64,000 nt of DNA, taken from Amycolatopsis japonica. GTDB taxonomy: Bacteria; Actinomycetota; Actinomycetes; Mycobacteriales; Pseudonocardiaceae. Made by a program: the position numbers and the translations under genes. The notes under the pieces are model-generated. The model saw nothing but the letters and a program-made list of their open reading frames with translations. It was not told the DNA's origin and did no database searches. Of the stretch, positions 8,948 through 17,989 are shown in pieces; within the stretch, counting starts at the first letter, position 1, and the number at the start of each line of letters is the position of its first letter. The DNA lies in the NCBI RefSeq assembly GCF_000732925.1, contig NZ_CP008953.1, positions 1,612,001 through 1,676,000 of the forward strand, in the 5' to 3' direction.

Positions 8948-9006
8948 AAGTACATGAAGGGCCCCTTCCTTGCGCTAGACGCAGTGAAGGGGGCCTTCAT
9001 GTACTT
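8948..9006. repeat. Intergenic palindrome, AAGTACATGAAGG family
   Basis: Two 21-nt arms differ from perfect pairing at one position and flank a 17-nt loop. The element contains a GGGCC/GGCCC core similar to the GAAGGGGCCCTTC hairpins after ilvC and leuB. Confidence 0.8.
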
Positions 9007-9070
9007 GGAGAGGGTGTGAAGGCCCCCATCACTACCTTCAAGGTAGGAGGTACCTAAGGAACCCTTCGCC

Positions 9071-9098
9071 CTAACCCGAAACGCCACTCACGACCACC
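9071..9098. repeat. Solo arm of the GTGGTCGTGAGTGG palindrome
   Basis: These 28 nt repeat the centre and right arm of the element at 8880-8933 without a partner arm, so the copy cannot form the hairpin. Confidence 0.8.
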
Positions 9099-9114
9099 TG
9101 TACCGATCGGCCGC

Positions 9115-9208
9115 ACTCGCGTGATCGAAGCCGTAACTCGCGTGCTCGGCGGCGGAACTCGCGTGTGCGGCTTCCAAGCACGCGAGTCGCGTCCCTGATC
9201 ACGCGAGT
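9115..9208. repeat. Short-motif array: ACTCGCGTG three times, then its complement CACGCGAGT twice
   Basis: ACTCGCGTG occurs at 9115, 9136 and 9157, spaced exactly 21 nt apart, followed by CACGCGAGT at 9179 and 9200, again 21 nt apart. The array has a head-to-head arrangement. Its function is unknown. Confidence 0.75.
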
Positions 9209-9281
9209 CACGCCTTCACGCACGCCGCGCAGTCACTCACGACCCGGTCGCGAAAGTCCCTCTCAGCACCTCACGCGCGCT

Positions 9282-9329
9282 AGGAAAGGTCCTTTCCTGG
9301 CAAATTTCGCAAGGAAAGGACCTTTCCTG
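9282..9329. repeat. Intergenic palindrome, GGAAAGGTCCTTTCC family, copy 1
   Basis: 17-nt arms AGGAAAGGTCCTTTCCT and its complement flank a short AT-rich loop. Each arm is itself nearly self-complementary. Related copies lie at 41645-41697 and 54570-54622. Confidence 0.85.
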
Positions 9330-9355
9330 GCATCCGGGGTTGACACAGCCCCGCA

Positions 9356-10246
9356 TCACTCCAGCGTCAGCGTGATCTTCCCGCCCGCGTGCCCGGTCGC
9401 GCTTTCCCGGTGCGCCGAGGCGGCATCGGCGAGCGCGTAACTCGACCCCAGCTTCAGCTTCAGCCCCCGCGTGACAAGATCCTCCAGCACCGCGGCGGTT
9501 TCCGAGCCGCCCGCCGAGAACTTCAGTCCCTGCTCGTAAGCCGCCGGGTCCGCGATGGTGATCAGCCGGTCGGGTGAGCCGAGCAGTTCGACGGAATCAC
9601 CCAGGACGCCGTAACCGGCGGCGTCGAACACCGCGTCGACGCCGTCCGGCGCGGCCGAGCGGACCCGCGAGACCCAGCCGTCGCCGTACTGGACGGGCAC
9701 CGCGCCGAGCGCCTTCACCTCGTCCAGCGACGAGGCCCCGGCGAGCCCGATGACCGTGGCGCCCAGCGCGACGGCGGCCTGCGTCGCGATCCGGCCGACC
9801 TGGCCGCTCGCGCCGTGGATCACCACGGTCTCGTCCGGCTTGACCTCGAGTTCGCCCAGTACGCGCAAGGCGGTTTCCCCGGCGATGGGCAGCGCGGCTG
9901 CTTCGGCCCACGAAAGCTCGGCCGGTTTGCGGATCACCGTGCTCGCCAGCGCGTACTCCGCGTACGTGCCGGTCTCCGACCAGCCGAAGACCTCGTCCCC
10001 GACGGCGAAATCGGCGCCTTCGCCCACCGCGTCCACCACGCCCGCCAGTTCCAGGCCGAGGATGTGCGGGAAGTCGACGGGCCGGACCTCGGCCATCGCG
10101 CCGGACCGGATCTTCCAGTCGATCGGGTTGACGCCGGCGGCCTTGACCGCCACCCGCACCTGGCCAGGGCCGGGCTCCGGCAGCGGCGCGTCGGTGAGCC
10201 GCAGGACGTCCGGTTCGCCGTACTGGGTGATGGTGATCGCTCGCAT
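9356..10246 (-). CDS. NADP-dependent MDR oxidoreductase (quinone reductase-like)
   Basis: A 296-residue zinc-independent medium-chain dehydrogenase/reductase. The GroES-like N-terminal domain begins RAITITQYGEPDVL; AAGVNPIDWKIRSG is the family substrate-cleft segment. The NADPH-binding motif is VVIHGASGQVGRIA. No zinc-binding Cys/His set is present. ATG at 10246 is preferred over GTG at 10252 because AGGAG sits 5 nt before the ATG. The gene stands alone, divergent from the LuxR gene. Substrate cannot be told from sequence. Confidence 0.85.
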   Translation of the reverse strand: MRAITITQYGEPDVLRLTDAPLPEPGPGQVRVAVKAAGVNPIDWKIRSGAMAEVRPVDFPHILGLELAGVVDAVGEGADFAVGDEVFGWSETGTYAEYALASTVIRKPAELSWAEAAALPIAGETALRVLGELEVKPDETVVIHGASGQVGRIATQAAVALGATVIGLAGASSLDEVKALGAVPVQYGDGWVSRVRSAAPDGVDAVFDAAGYGVLGDSVELLGSPDRLITIADPAAYEQGLKFSAGGSETAAVLEDLVTRGLKLKLGSSYALADAASAHRESATGHAGGKITLTLE

Positions 10247-10381
10247 GTTCACTCCTGTTCGGATTTTCTTCGCTGCGATCAGTCAACCGGCGCCCGGACC
10301 CCGCCCGAACCAGTCGGACGAGCAGTGTTCACTAGCCGGGAGAGCAGCGTCCCCGAGCCGGGTCGCGCCTACTGTGGAGCC

Positions 10382-11638
10382 ATGGATCCGCTGCACGTGC
10401 TGAGCCAGGTCGAGTACATGCTCGCCGCTCCGCGCCCCGAACTCCTGCCGCGTTTCTCCGCGACGGCCGCGACCGTCCTGCCGCATCGCGCCGCCGCGAT
10501 GGAGACCGGCGACTGCTCGCGTCTGCCCATCAAGGTCGACGGCGACCCGGCGATCACCGGCGCGGTCACGAGCGCCGAACTGCGGCGGCTCGCCGCGCTC
10601 GGCATTCCGGGTCAGGCCGTGGTGGCCGAAGAGACGCTCGGCGGGAAGCGCCGGAAACTCGTCGTCCTGACCTCGGCGCCGGTGATCGGCAAGGGCGCGA
10701 TGATCGCGCTCGTCCCCACCGAGGACGAGCCCGCCGACGCCGCGCTGGAGATCGTCGCCAAGCTGTGGGACATCGTCAGCGTGAACGCCGCCCAGCGCGC
10801 CACCGACCCCGAACCCGCCGTCCTGGAGAGCAACATCGCGGCGGCGACCGCGCGGGCGCGGGCGATCACCGATCTGGGGCAGACCCACGCCACCACCCTG
10901 ACGTCGCTGCTTTCGGTGCTGCGGTCCCGCAGGCTCGGCGACGCCGCCGCCCGGCAGACCGCGACCGACCTCGCCGCGGCCGCGCTGGTCGAACTGCGCT
11001 CGATCGCCGACCGCGATCAGGAGCTCTCGGCGGAACCGGCGTCGGAGGCGTTCGGCACCCTCGTCGCGCAGCTGGATCCCTTGGTGCGCCACAACGACGT
11101 GACCGTCGACCTCGCCGGGCCGGACGACGAGCGGCCGCTCCCGCAGGACATCGCGCACACCGCCCGCACGGTCTCGCGCGGTCTGGTGCTCGCCGCGCTC
11201 GAGCGGGGCAGCACCCGCGTCCGGGCGTCCTGGCGGATCGACGGGCAGGACCTTCGCGTCACCGTGCGGGACGACGGCCCGGAGGTCGCCCGCGCCGTTC
11301 CCGCCACCGGCCTCACCGAGCGGATCACGCCGCTCGGCGGCCGCTGGGAGGTCGACGCCGTCCCGGACTGGGGCGCCACGATCACCGCCGTCCTGCCGCT
11401 GGGCGTGCAGGAAACGCCGGAACTGCGCCCGCTGGACCGGCTGAACCCGCGTGAACTCGAAGTCCTCGCCGGGATCGCGCGCGGGAAGCGGAACCGGCAG
11501 ATCGCCGACGAGCTGGCGCTGACCGAGCACACGGTGAAGTTCCACGTGCGGAAGATCCTCGGGAAGCTGGAAGTCAGCTCGCGCGGTGAGGCCGCCGTGC
11601 TGGCGCGTGAGCTGCGCCTGGAGTCCGTCGGCGCTTGA
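10382..11638 (+). CDS. LuxR-family regulator with kinase-like (DHp/HATPase) core and no receiver domain
   Basis: A 418-residue cytosolic protein. Residues about 1-135 are an unassigned sensor-like region. Residues 160-220 form a helical, His-containing DHp-like segment (TDLGQTHATTLTSLLSVLRS). Residues 255-345 resemble a degenerate HATPase (VTVRDDGPEV in place of a clear N box; TGLTERITPLGGRWEV near the end). Residues 350-410 are a LuxR helix-turn-helix: LNPRELEVLAGIARGKRNRQ, then LTEHTVKFHVRKIL. A response-regulator receiver is absent, so sensing and DNA binding are on one chain. TACTGT six nt before the ATG suggests a leaderless transcript. The downstream MFS gene may be a target, but it has its own promoter. 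Confidence 0.75.
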   Translation: MDPLHVLSQVEYMLAAPRPELLPRFSATAATVLPHRAAAMETGDCSRLPIKVDGDPAITGAVTSAELRRLAALGIPGQAVVAEETLGGKRRKLVVLTSAPVIGKGAMIALVPTEDEPADAALEIVAKLWDIVSVNAAQRATDPEPAVLESNIAAATARARAITDLGQTHATTLTSLLSVLRSRRLGDAAARQTATDLAAAALVELRSIADRDQELSAEPASEAFGTLVAQLDPLVRHNDVTVDLAGPDDERPLPQDIAHTARTVSRGLVLAALERGSTRVRASWRIDGQDLRVTVRDDGPEVARAVPATGLTERITPLGGRWEVDAVPDWGATITAVLPLGVQETPELRPLDRLNPRELEVLAGIARGKRNRQIADELALTEHTVKFHVRKILGKLEVSSRGEAAVLARELRLESVGA

Positions 11639-11665
11639 CCTCCACCGAACTGGAGGTTGCAGGCT
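11635..11665 (+). promoter_or_regulatory. MerR-type promoter: 19-bp spacer with ACCTCCA/TGGAGGT dyad
   Basis: TTGACC (11635-11640) is the -35 box and CAGGCT (11660-11665) a weak -10. The spacer is 19 bp instead of 17 and contains ACCTCCA-6-TGGAGGT. A long spacer with a central dyad is the hallmark of MerR-family activation. The MFS start codon lies six nt past the -10, so the transcript would be leaderless. The -35 overlaps the LuxR stop codon. Confidence 0.65.
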
Positions 11666-11671
11666 CGTCGT

Positions 11672-13051
11672 ATGACGATCACTGGGGGCAAGGCCGAACC
11701 GAAGGGTGTGCTCTGGACACCCGAGCACCGCGTGACCACCATCGGGCTGCTGCTCATGGTCACGCTCATCGCGTTCGAAAGCATGGGCGTCGCCACCGCG
11801 ATGCCGACGATGGTGGCCGACCTCGACGGTCTCGCCCTCTACGCCTGGCCGTTCACCACCTTCCTGGTGGCCAGCGTGGTCGCGACCGTCCTTTCCGGAC
11901 GCCTCGGCGACCGCAAGGGCCCGGCGCCCGCGTTGCTCGCCGGTACCGCGCTGTTCGCCGCCGGGCTGCTGGTCGCGGGGCTGGCGCACGACATGCCGTT
12001 GCTCCTGCTCGGCAGGGCGTTGCAGGGTTTCGGTTCCGGGCTCCTGCTGGTCTCGGTGTCCCTGCTGATCGCGCTCACCTTCACCGACCGGGAACGTCCG
12101 GTGATCTACGCGGCCAACGCCGCCGCGTGGGTGCTGCCGGCGGTGATCGGCCCGTCGGTCGCGGGCGTGGTCACCGTCAGCGTCGGCTGGCGCTGGGTGT
12201 TCCTGGGGCTGATCCCGCTGACCGGGATCGGGCTCGCCCTGCTGATCGTCGTCACGCGCAAGCTGCCCCGGCACGAGCCCGCCGAGTCCGCGCGCCGCGC
12301 CGGGGTCGTGCCCGCGGTGGTCGCCGCCCTCGGCGTCGCCGCGCTCACCTGGGCGGCGCAGCATCCGTCCCTCGTGGCGCTGGCCTACGGCGGGGCCGGC
12401 CTGATCGCGCTCGCGTACGCGCTTCGCAAACTCCTGCCCGCCGGGACGCTGTCGTCGCGGCCGGGGTTGCCCACAGTGATCGCTTCGCGCGCGTTGATCG
12501 CGGGCGCGTACGCCGGGATGGAGGCGTACCTGCCGCTCACGATGACCGAGGTCCACGGCTACAGCCCCGCGCTGGCCGGGCTGCCGCTGACGGTGACCGC
12601 GCTGGGCTGGTCGGCGGGGTCGATGCTGCAGGGCCGCATGCTCGACTGGTCGCGTGAGGCGTCCCTGAGGACCGGGTTCGCGCTGGTCGCGGCCGGTCTG
12701 GCGATCTTCGTCTTCGTCCCGCTGCCCTCGTTCCCCGGCTGGATGGCGTTCGTGGCGTCGGCGGTCGGCGGCTCCGGGATGGGCATCGCGATGCCCGCGA
12801 TCTCGGTGCTGCTGCTCCGGTACTCGCCGGAGGCGGAACGCGGGTTCAACACCTCGGCGCTGCAGCTCGGCGACTGGGTCGGATCGGCCCTGACCATCGG
12901 TTTGGGTGGCGTTCTGCTCGCTTCGCTGGCGTCGGCGAAGGAGCCTTCGGTGGCGATCGTGGTGCTTTCGGTCGTGCTGACCGGCATCGCATTGCTCGGG
13001 GTGCGGGTGACCGGCCGGTGGCCGTCGGATATGAGCGCCGCCACCCGCTGA
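11672..13051 (+). CDS. MFS drug/solute exporter
   Basis: A 459-residue major facilitator with about 12-14 hydrophobic helices in the inner membrane. [13 protein letters not shown] (between helices 2 and 3) is MFS motif A, and [14 protein letters not shown] in helix 5 matches the antiporter motif C. The ATG at 11672 fits the leaderless promoter; a TTG five codons upstream lacks a ribosome site. It follows the LuxR gene by 33 nt. The MerR-type promoter suggests induction by its substrate through a regulator encoded elsewhere, since no merR gene is in the window. Confidence 0.85.
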   Translation: MTITGGKAEPKGVLWTPEHRVTTIGLLLMVTLIAFESMGVATAMPTMVADLDGLALYAWPFTTFLVASVVATVLSGRLGDRKGPAPALLAGTALFAAGLLVAGLAHDMPLLLLGRALQGFGSGLLLVSVSLLIALTFTDRERPVIYAANAAAWVLPAVIGPSVAGVVTVSVGWRWVFLGLIPLTGIGLALLIVVTRKLPRHEPAESARRAGVVPAVVAALGVAALTWAAQHPSLVALAYGGAGLIALAYALRKLLPAGTLSSRPGLPTVIASRALIAGAYAGMEAYLPLTMTEVHGYSPALAGLPLTVTALGWSAGSMLQGRMLDWSREASLRTGFALVAAGLAIFVFVPLPSFPGWMAFVASAVGGSGMGIAMPAISVLLLRYSPEAERGFNTSALQLGDWVGSALTIGLGGVLLASLASAKEPSVAIVVLSVVLTGIALLGVRVTGRWPSDMSAATR

Positions 13052-13100
13052 TGAGGGTGGGCTTGGTCACGCCCCGGAACGGGCTACCCTGAAGGATGCG

Positions 13101-14297
13101 ATGACCTATCTCGACCACGCGGCGACCACCCCGATGTTGCCCGAAGCCGTAGCGGCGATGTCCGAGGCGCTGTCCACAGTGGGCAACGCCTCCGCGCTGC
13201 ATTCCTCGGGACGCCGCGCCCGCCGCCGGGTCGAAGAAGCCCGCGAAGTGATCGCGGAGGCACTGGGCGCCCGGCCGTCCGAGGTGATCTTCACCGCCGG
13301 TGGCACGGAGAGCGACAACCTCGCGGTCAAGGGCATCTTCTGGGCCCGCAACGGCGAGGACGCGCAGCGCCGCCGGGTGCTGTGCAGCACCGTCGAGCAC
13401 CACGCCGTCCTCGAGTCCGTCGAGTGGCTGGAGCAGCACGCGGGCGCCGAGATCGGCTGGGTCGAGGTCGACGCGGCGGGCCGGGTCACCCCGGAGTCGC
13501 TGCGCGCCGCCATCGGTGACAGCCCCGAGACGGTCGCGCTGGTCACCGTGATGTGGGCGAACAACGAGGTCGGCACGGTCAACCCGATCGCCGAACTCGC
13601 CGCCGTCTGCGCCGAGCACGAGATCCCCTTGCACACCGACGCCGTCCAGGCCGTCGGCGCGGTACCCGTCGATTTCGCGGAGAGCGGCGCCGCAGCGCTG
13701 ACCCTTACCGCGCACAAGCTCGGCGGCCCGTACGGCGTCGGCGCGCTGCTGCTCGGACGCGACACGGCGTGCGTGCCGGTGCTGCACGGTGGCGGCCAGG
13801 AGCGCAGCGTGCGCTCGGGCACGCTGGACGTCCCCGCGGTGATCGCGTTCGCGACGGCGGTCAAGGCCACGGTCGAGGGACGCGAGGAGTACGCGAAACG
13901 CGTCGCCGAGCTGCGCGACGACCTGATCGAGGCCGTCCGGCGCGAGGTGCCGGACGTGGTGCTCAACGGTGGCGAGGGCGAGCGCCTGCCCACGCACGCC
14001 CATTTCACCTTCCCCGGTTGCGCGGGGGACAGCCTGTTGATGCTCTTGGACGCCAAGGGCATCGAATGTTCCACCGGATCGGCGTGCACGGCGGGTGTCG
14101 CGCAGCCGAGCCACGTGCTGCTGGCCATGGGTGCCGAACCCGCGGCCGCGCGCGGGTCGCTGCGGTTCTCGTTCGGGCATACCTCGGCACCGGAAGACGT
14201 TGAAGCGGTTTCGAGGGAGATCGCGGGCGTCGTCGACAGGGCGAGGCAGGCGGGACTCGCCGGAATGCGTAAGCAGACGCAGAAGCAAGAGGTGTGA
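13101..14297 (+). CDS. Cysteine desulfurase (IscS-like, PLP-dependent)
   Basis: A 398-residue class V aminotransferase-fold enzyme that takes sulfur from cysteine. It opens [14 protein letters not shown] contributes the PLP-stacking His; [12 protein letters not shown] holds the PLP lysine (Lys206); and [10 protein letters not shown] holds the catalytic cysteine (Cys329; Cys324 is next to it). The compact active-site loop suits an IscS-type enzyme. mnmA follows within 5 nt, so a main role in tRNA 2-thiolation is likely, as for Rv3025c-Rv3024c. TACCCT about 10 nt upstream may be the -10 box, with GAAGGA as ribosome site. Confidence 0.93.
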   Translation: MTYLDHAATTPMLPEAVAAMSEALSTVGNASALHSSGRRARRRVEEAREVIAEALGARPSEVIFTAGGTESDNLAVKGIFWARNGEDAQRRRVLCSTVEHHAVLESVEWLEQHAGAEIGWVEVDAAGRVTPESLRAAIGDSPETVALVTVMWANNEVGTVNPIAELAAVCAEHEIPLHTDAVQAVGAVPVDFAESGAAALTLTAHKLGGPYGVGALLLGRDTACVPVLHGGGQERSVRSGTLDVPAVIAFATAVKATVEGREEYAKRVAELRDDLIEAVRREVPDVVLNGGEGERLPTHAHFTFPGCAGDSLLMLLDAKGIECSTGSACTAGVAQPSHVLLAMGAEPAAARGSLRFSFGHTSAPEDVEAVSREIAGVVDRARQAGLAGMRKQTQKQEV

Positions 14298-14302
14298 GGA
14301 AG

Positions 14303-15394
14303 ATGCGCGTACTGGCCGCGATGAGCGGGGGAGTGGACTCGGCGGTGGCCGCCGCGCGCGCCGTGGACGCCGGGCACGAGGTCGTCGGTGTGCATCTGGC
14401 GCTGTCGGCGAAGCCCGGCACGCTGCGCACCGGATCCCGCGGCTGCTGCACGATCGAGGACTCCGGGGACGCTCGGCGAGCCGCCGACATCCTTGGCATC
14501 CCGTTCTACATCTGGGATTTCGCCGAGCGCTTCACCGAAGAGGTCATCGAGACCTTCGTCGGTGAGTACGCCGCCGGCCGGACGCCGAACCCGTGCGTCA
14601 CCTGCAACGAGAAGATCAAGTTCGAGGCGTTGCTGGACAAGGCGATGGCGCTCGGCTTCGACGCCGTCGCCACCGGGCACTACGCCCGTCTGTCCCTTGT
14701 GGACGGTGTGCCGGAGCTTCGGCGCAGCGTCGACTCCGGCAAGGACCAGTCCTACGTGCTGGCGTCGCTCACCCCGGAGCAGCTGCGGCATTCGCTGTTC
14801 CCGCTGGGTGATTCGTGGAAGACCGACGTCCGCGCCGAGGCCGCGAGCCGTGGTCTGTCGGTGGCGAAGAAGCCGGACAGTCACGACATCTGCTTCATCC
14901 CGGACGGCGACACGAAGAGCTTCCTGGAGAAGCGGCTCGGGCAGCGTCCAGGGCAGCTCGTCGACGCCGAGACCGGCGCCGTGCTCGGTGAGCACACCGG
15001 GGTGCACGGCTTCACCGTCGGCCAGCGCAAGGGTCTCGGCATCGAGGCGCCGGCGCCGGACGGGCGACCGCGCTACGTGCTCTCGCTGGAGCCGGTTTCG
15101 GGCACCGTGAAGGTCGGTTCCGCGCGGGATCTCGGCGTGAACGTGATCGAGGCGGACCGCCCGATCTGGCCGAGCGAGCGGCCGCTGGACGGGCCCACGG
15201 AATGCGTCGTCCAGGTGCGTGCGCACGGCGGGATCGTCGAGGCCGTCGCGGAGGCCTCCGGCGACTCGGTCACCATTCAGCTGCGCGAGCCGCTGCGCGG
15301 CGTCGCTCCGGGGCAGGTCGTCGTGCTGTACCGCACCGATGCCGCCGAAGGCGACCTCGTGCTGGGCAGCGCGAAGATCTCCGGGACTCGCTAA
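14303..15394 (+). CDS. mnmA: tRNA-specific 2-thiouridylase MnmA
   Basis: A 363-residue enzyme that thiolates U34 of Glu, Gln and Lys tRNAs. The PP-loop ATP motif is SGGVDS (8-13). The two catalytic cysteines are Cys101 in [10 protein letters not shown] and Cys197 in [14 protein letters not shown] and the C-terminal beta-barrel (VGQRKGLGI onwards) are intact. ATG at 14303 with AGGA upstream is chosen; GTG at 14294, overlapping the previous stop, is possible. It is co-transcribed with the desulfurase that supplies its sulfur. Confidence 0.95.
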   Translation: MRVLAAMSGGVDSAVAAARAVDAGHEVVGVHLALSAKPGTLRTGSRGCCTIEDSGDARRAADILGIPFYIWDFAERFTEEVIETFVGEYAAGRTPNPCVTCNEKIKFEALLDKAMALGFDAVATGHYARLSLVDGVPELRRSVDSGKDQSYVLASLTPEQLRHSLFPLGDSWKTDVRAEAASRGLSVAKKPDSHDICFIPDGDTKSFLEKRLGQRPGQLVDAETGAVLGEHTGVHGFTVGQRKGLGIEAPAPDGRPRYVLSLEPVSGTVKVGSARDLGVNVIEADRPIWPSERPLDGPTECVVQVRAHGGIVEAVAEASGDSVTIQLREPLRGVAPGQVVVLYRTDAAEGDLVLGSAKISGTR

Positions 15395-15400
15395 CCCTCT

Positions 15401-15468
15401 CCCGCATTTCGTCCTCTGAATGCGGTCCTTGCGCGTGCAACTACCGCATCCAGAGGACTAAATGCGGG
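15401..15468. repeat. Intergenic palindrome, GCATTTNGTCCTCTG family, copy 1
   Basis: The arms CCGCATTTCGTCCTCTGAAT and a complement with three or four mismatches flank a small GCGCGT centre bounded by TTGC/GCAA. It lies between the convergent mnmA and acetyltransferase genes, where it may serve as a bidirectional terminator. Confidence 0.85.
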
Positions 15469-15475
15469 GCAGGGG

Positions 15476-15919
15476 CTAGAACTTCAGCTTGAAGCCGGTG
15501 TGCGTCGCCTCGAAACCGAGGCGTTCGTAGAACCGGTGCGCGTCCTCGCGTTTCACGTCCGACGTCAGCTGCACCAGCGCGCAGCCACGCCGCCGTGATT
15601 CGTCGATGGCCCACGTCATCAGTTCGCCGCCGAGGCCGGAGCCGCGATGGCTCGCCCGCACCCGGACCGCCTCGATCTGCCCGCGCAGCGCGCCTTTCCT
15701 GGCCAGGCCGGGAATGATCGACAGCTGGAGCGTGCCGACGGCCTCCCCGTCGTCGTCGGCGACGATCAGCAGTTGCGCCGGATCGGCGTCGATCTGTTCG
15801 AAGGCCTTCAGGTACGGCGTGAGGTCGTCGGCCGAATCACGGGTGCTGCCGATCTGGTCGTCGGCGAGCATCCCGACGATCGCCGCGACGTCTTCCTGGC
15901 GCGCTTGACGGATGATCAT
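15476..15919 (-). CDS. GNAT family N-acetyltransferase
   Basis: A 147-residue acetyltransferase. The acetyl-CoA loop is VRASHRGSGLGGELM; the C-terminal block REDAHRFYERLGFEATHTGF is typical of the family. It starts with ATG overlapping the upstream hydrolase stop by 4 bp, so the two are co-translated. Substrate is unknown. It ends four bases from the palindrome at 15401-15468. Confidence 0.85.
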   Translation of the reverse strand: MIIRQARQEDVAAIVGMLADDQIGSTRDSADDLTPYLKAFEQIDADPAQLLIVADDDGEAVGTLQLSIIPGLARKGALRGQIEAVRVRASHRGSGLGGELMTWAIDESRRRGCALVQLTSDVKREDAHRFYERLGFEATHTGFKLKF

Positions 15920-16953
15920 GACGCGTAGTGTCGCACCCCGCCGGTTTCGGTCGAGGTGAGTTTCCCTTGGGCCACCAGCAGATCCAGATGCGAACCGGTC
16001 TCGAGGACGGCGAGCATCTGGTTGAACGGGTCCATGTCGGGCAGCTTGCGCTGCTTGCGCGTCCAGCCCAGCCGCAGGGCGACCTCGTACGCCGTCGTGA
16101 CGTCCGCGGAGATCTCGGCGCCCATGACTTCGAGCCGGTCGTGGTGGTGCTCCAGCAACTCGTCCACGCGGGCGTGGACGCTGTCGGTGACGGGGCCGTG
16201 CGCCGGGAGCATGCGCCGGTCCGGCATCTCACGCACCAGACGCAGGGAATCGAGGTAGTCGCTCAGCGGCAATTCGGTGGGCACCGGCTGGAACCCGATG
16301 GACGGCGTGATGTGCGGCAACACGTGGTCGCCCGAGAACACCAGCCCCGCCTCGTCGTCGACGAAGACGACGTGCCCGTCCGTGTGACCAGGCGTGTGCA
16401 CGACGTCGAACTCGCGGCCAGGCACGATCGCGCGTTTCCCGGGGACGAGCCACTCGTCGGGCTGCTCCCACAGATGCGCCTCGGTGTGCCGCACGCCGCC
16501 GAAGGCCTTGGCGAGTTCCTCGACGACGGGATCCGCGCCACAACGCTGGAGCAGGCCGACCTGCGCCTCCATCGGGAACCGGTCCGGATCGCCGGAGCGC
16601 ACCAGCGACGGCTCCTCCCGTTTCCCGAGCCCGAGTTTGCCGCCGAATTCGCGGCGCAGTTCCACGGCCAGCGTGTAGTGATCGCGATGCACGTGGGTGA
16701 TCAGGAACTCGTCGATGTCGCCGAGACCGGCACCGAGTGCCTTCAGTCCGCGCGAAAGTCGTTCGCGTGCCGACTCCAATGCCCAGCCCGAGTCCACGAG
16801 GACCAGGCGGGTGCCGTCGGTGACGACGTAGACGTTGACCGCGCGCAGCGCGTCGTGCGGCAAGGGCAGCGGGATCCGATGGACCCCCGGCGAAACCGTG
16901 TAGACGCCTGGCTCGGCCCAGTCCCGTTCGCCGTCTTCCGGCAACGGCTCCAT
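15916..16953 (-). CDS. Metallo-beta-lactamase-fold hydrolase
   Basis: A 345-residue protein whose THVHRDH motif (His87, His89, Asp91, His92) supplies the binuclear metal site. HTPGHTDGHVVFVDDE gives the third-site His, FSGDHVLP the bridging Asp, and the late PAHGPV the last His. The C-terminal 90 residues form the helical lid seen in glyoxalase II-like and LACTB2-like hydrolases. ATG at 16953 follows GGAGG; the open frame continues upstream without a ribosome site. Translational coupling to a GNAT gene gives no clear substrate. Confidence 0.87.
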   Translation of the reverse strand: MEPLPEDGERDWAEPGVYTVSPGVHRIPLPLPHDALRAVNVYVVTDGTRLVLVDSGWALESARERLSRGLKALGAGLGDIDEFLITHVHRDHYTLAVELRREFGGKLGLGKREEPSLVRSGDPDRFPMEAQVGLLQRCGADPVVEELAKAFGGVRHTEAHLWEQPDEWLVPGKRAIVPGREFDVVHTPGHTDGHVVFVDDEAGLVFSGDHVLPHITPSIGFQPVPTELPLSDYLDSLRLVREMPDRRMLPAHGPVTDSVHARVDELLEHHHDRLEVMGAEISADVTTAYEVALRLGWTRKQRKLPDMDPFNQMLAVLETGSHLDLLVAQGKLTSTETGGVRHYAS

Positions 16954-17062
16954 GGTGACCTCCGTCCCGGACGCACTCCGGTGTGCCGCCCAGTCCCACC
17001 ACTTTGTGCCGCCGGAAGCCGAGTGTCCACTTGAGCGGGGTGAGACCCCGGTCACTCCCGAT

Positions 17063-17869
17063 TCAGCGATCGTCCTGCTTCAGCGCGGTGTCGATCGTCA
17101 GCGCCGAAGCGACCACCATCGACGCCAGCGGATCCCGCAGCGGCCGGTGGATCTCGACGACGTAGTTGTCGGCGGTCGTGAACGCGGCCTTCACGAAACC
17201 GCCCCAGGTCTTGGTGATCCGCGCGATCTCGACGTCGGCGTGGTCCTTGATCACGAAGTTCCACGCCCGCCAGTTCTCCGCGAAGATCCCGCCGACCTTC
17301 TGGCCGTTCACCACGAAACCCAGCCGGATCTTGCCGAAGACGTTCTCCTGCACGATCTCCCCGATGGGGGAGTCGTCGGCCTTCGTCACCAGGAACCGGG
17401 ATTTGAACACCTTCGCGGGCCGCGTCACCTTCAGCACGGTGCTGTGGTTCGCGTCGCGGATTTCGAAGCGGTGGGTCAGGAACTGGTCGTAGTTCGTGAG
17501 CAGCCGGATGGCCTTCTTCAACGTGCTCTGCCCGACCTGGACGACGCCGCCGAGCCGGTTCCCGTTCTGGTCGAACACGCCGAACTCGTTCGACATCTCG
17601 ATGAGTTTCGCGCGCTGGTTGACCACCAGCACGGGTTCGGAGAACAGCGTTCCGCCGCCGACCACGCCGGTGGCCCGGCCTTGGGTGCCCCGCGCCGCCT
17701 GCGCCCGGATCTTGTTCGGGTCGGCCGCGCCTTCGATGTCCAGCTCGATCATCTCGGCGTCGTGCGACGGCCGCGTGTTCGCGGTCCAGGCCTGCCCGTC
17801 CCACCACCGGTACATCCGGGGGTTCTGCTGGTCGGGATACCAGCCGGCGGGCTGTGGAGAGCTCGTCAT
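17063..17869 (-). CDS. DUF2510 plus phospholipid-scramblase-like protein
   Basis: A 268-residue two-part protein. Residues 7-33 are a DUF2510 module (AGWYPDQQNPRMYRWWDGQA), common at the front of actinobacterial envelope proteins. Residues about 75-265 form a scramblase/LURP-one-like beta-barrel with repeated short strands, ending in a hydrophobic helix near ASMVVASALTI. Biochemical activity of bacterial members is not settled. The single gene is divergent from the MetE-like gene. The ATG start is unambiguous in context. Confidence 0.75.
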   Translation of the reverse strand: MTSSPQPAGWYPDQQNPRMYRWWDGQAWTANTRPSHDAEMIELDIEGAADPNKIRAQAARGTQGRATGVVGGGTLFSEPVLVVNQRAKLIEMSNEFGVFDQNGNRLGGVVQVGQSTLKKAIRLLTNYDQFLTHRFEIRDANHSTVLKVTRPAKVFKSRFLVTKADDSPIGEIVQENVFGKIRLGFVVNGQKVGGIFAENWRAWNFVIKDHADVEIARITKTWGGFVKAAFTTADNYVVEIHRPLRDPLASMVVASALTIDTALKQDDR

Positions 17870-17989
17870 GGCAGGTCAGCGTAATGCGCTCGGTGCCGTC
17901 TCGGGCTCGTCGACGGCAATTGCGTCGAATGTCCGTGTCCTCCCGTGCCCCGCCTCCCCGCACACTCGGACCAAGGGGAGAATCCGGGT

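Noticed and set aside
8778..9329. CRISPR array
   Set aside because: The repeats are inverted, of several unrelated families and irregularly spaced. There are no uniform direct repeats with unique spacers and no cas genes.
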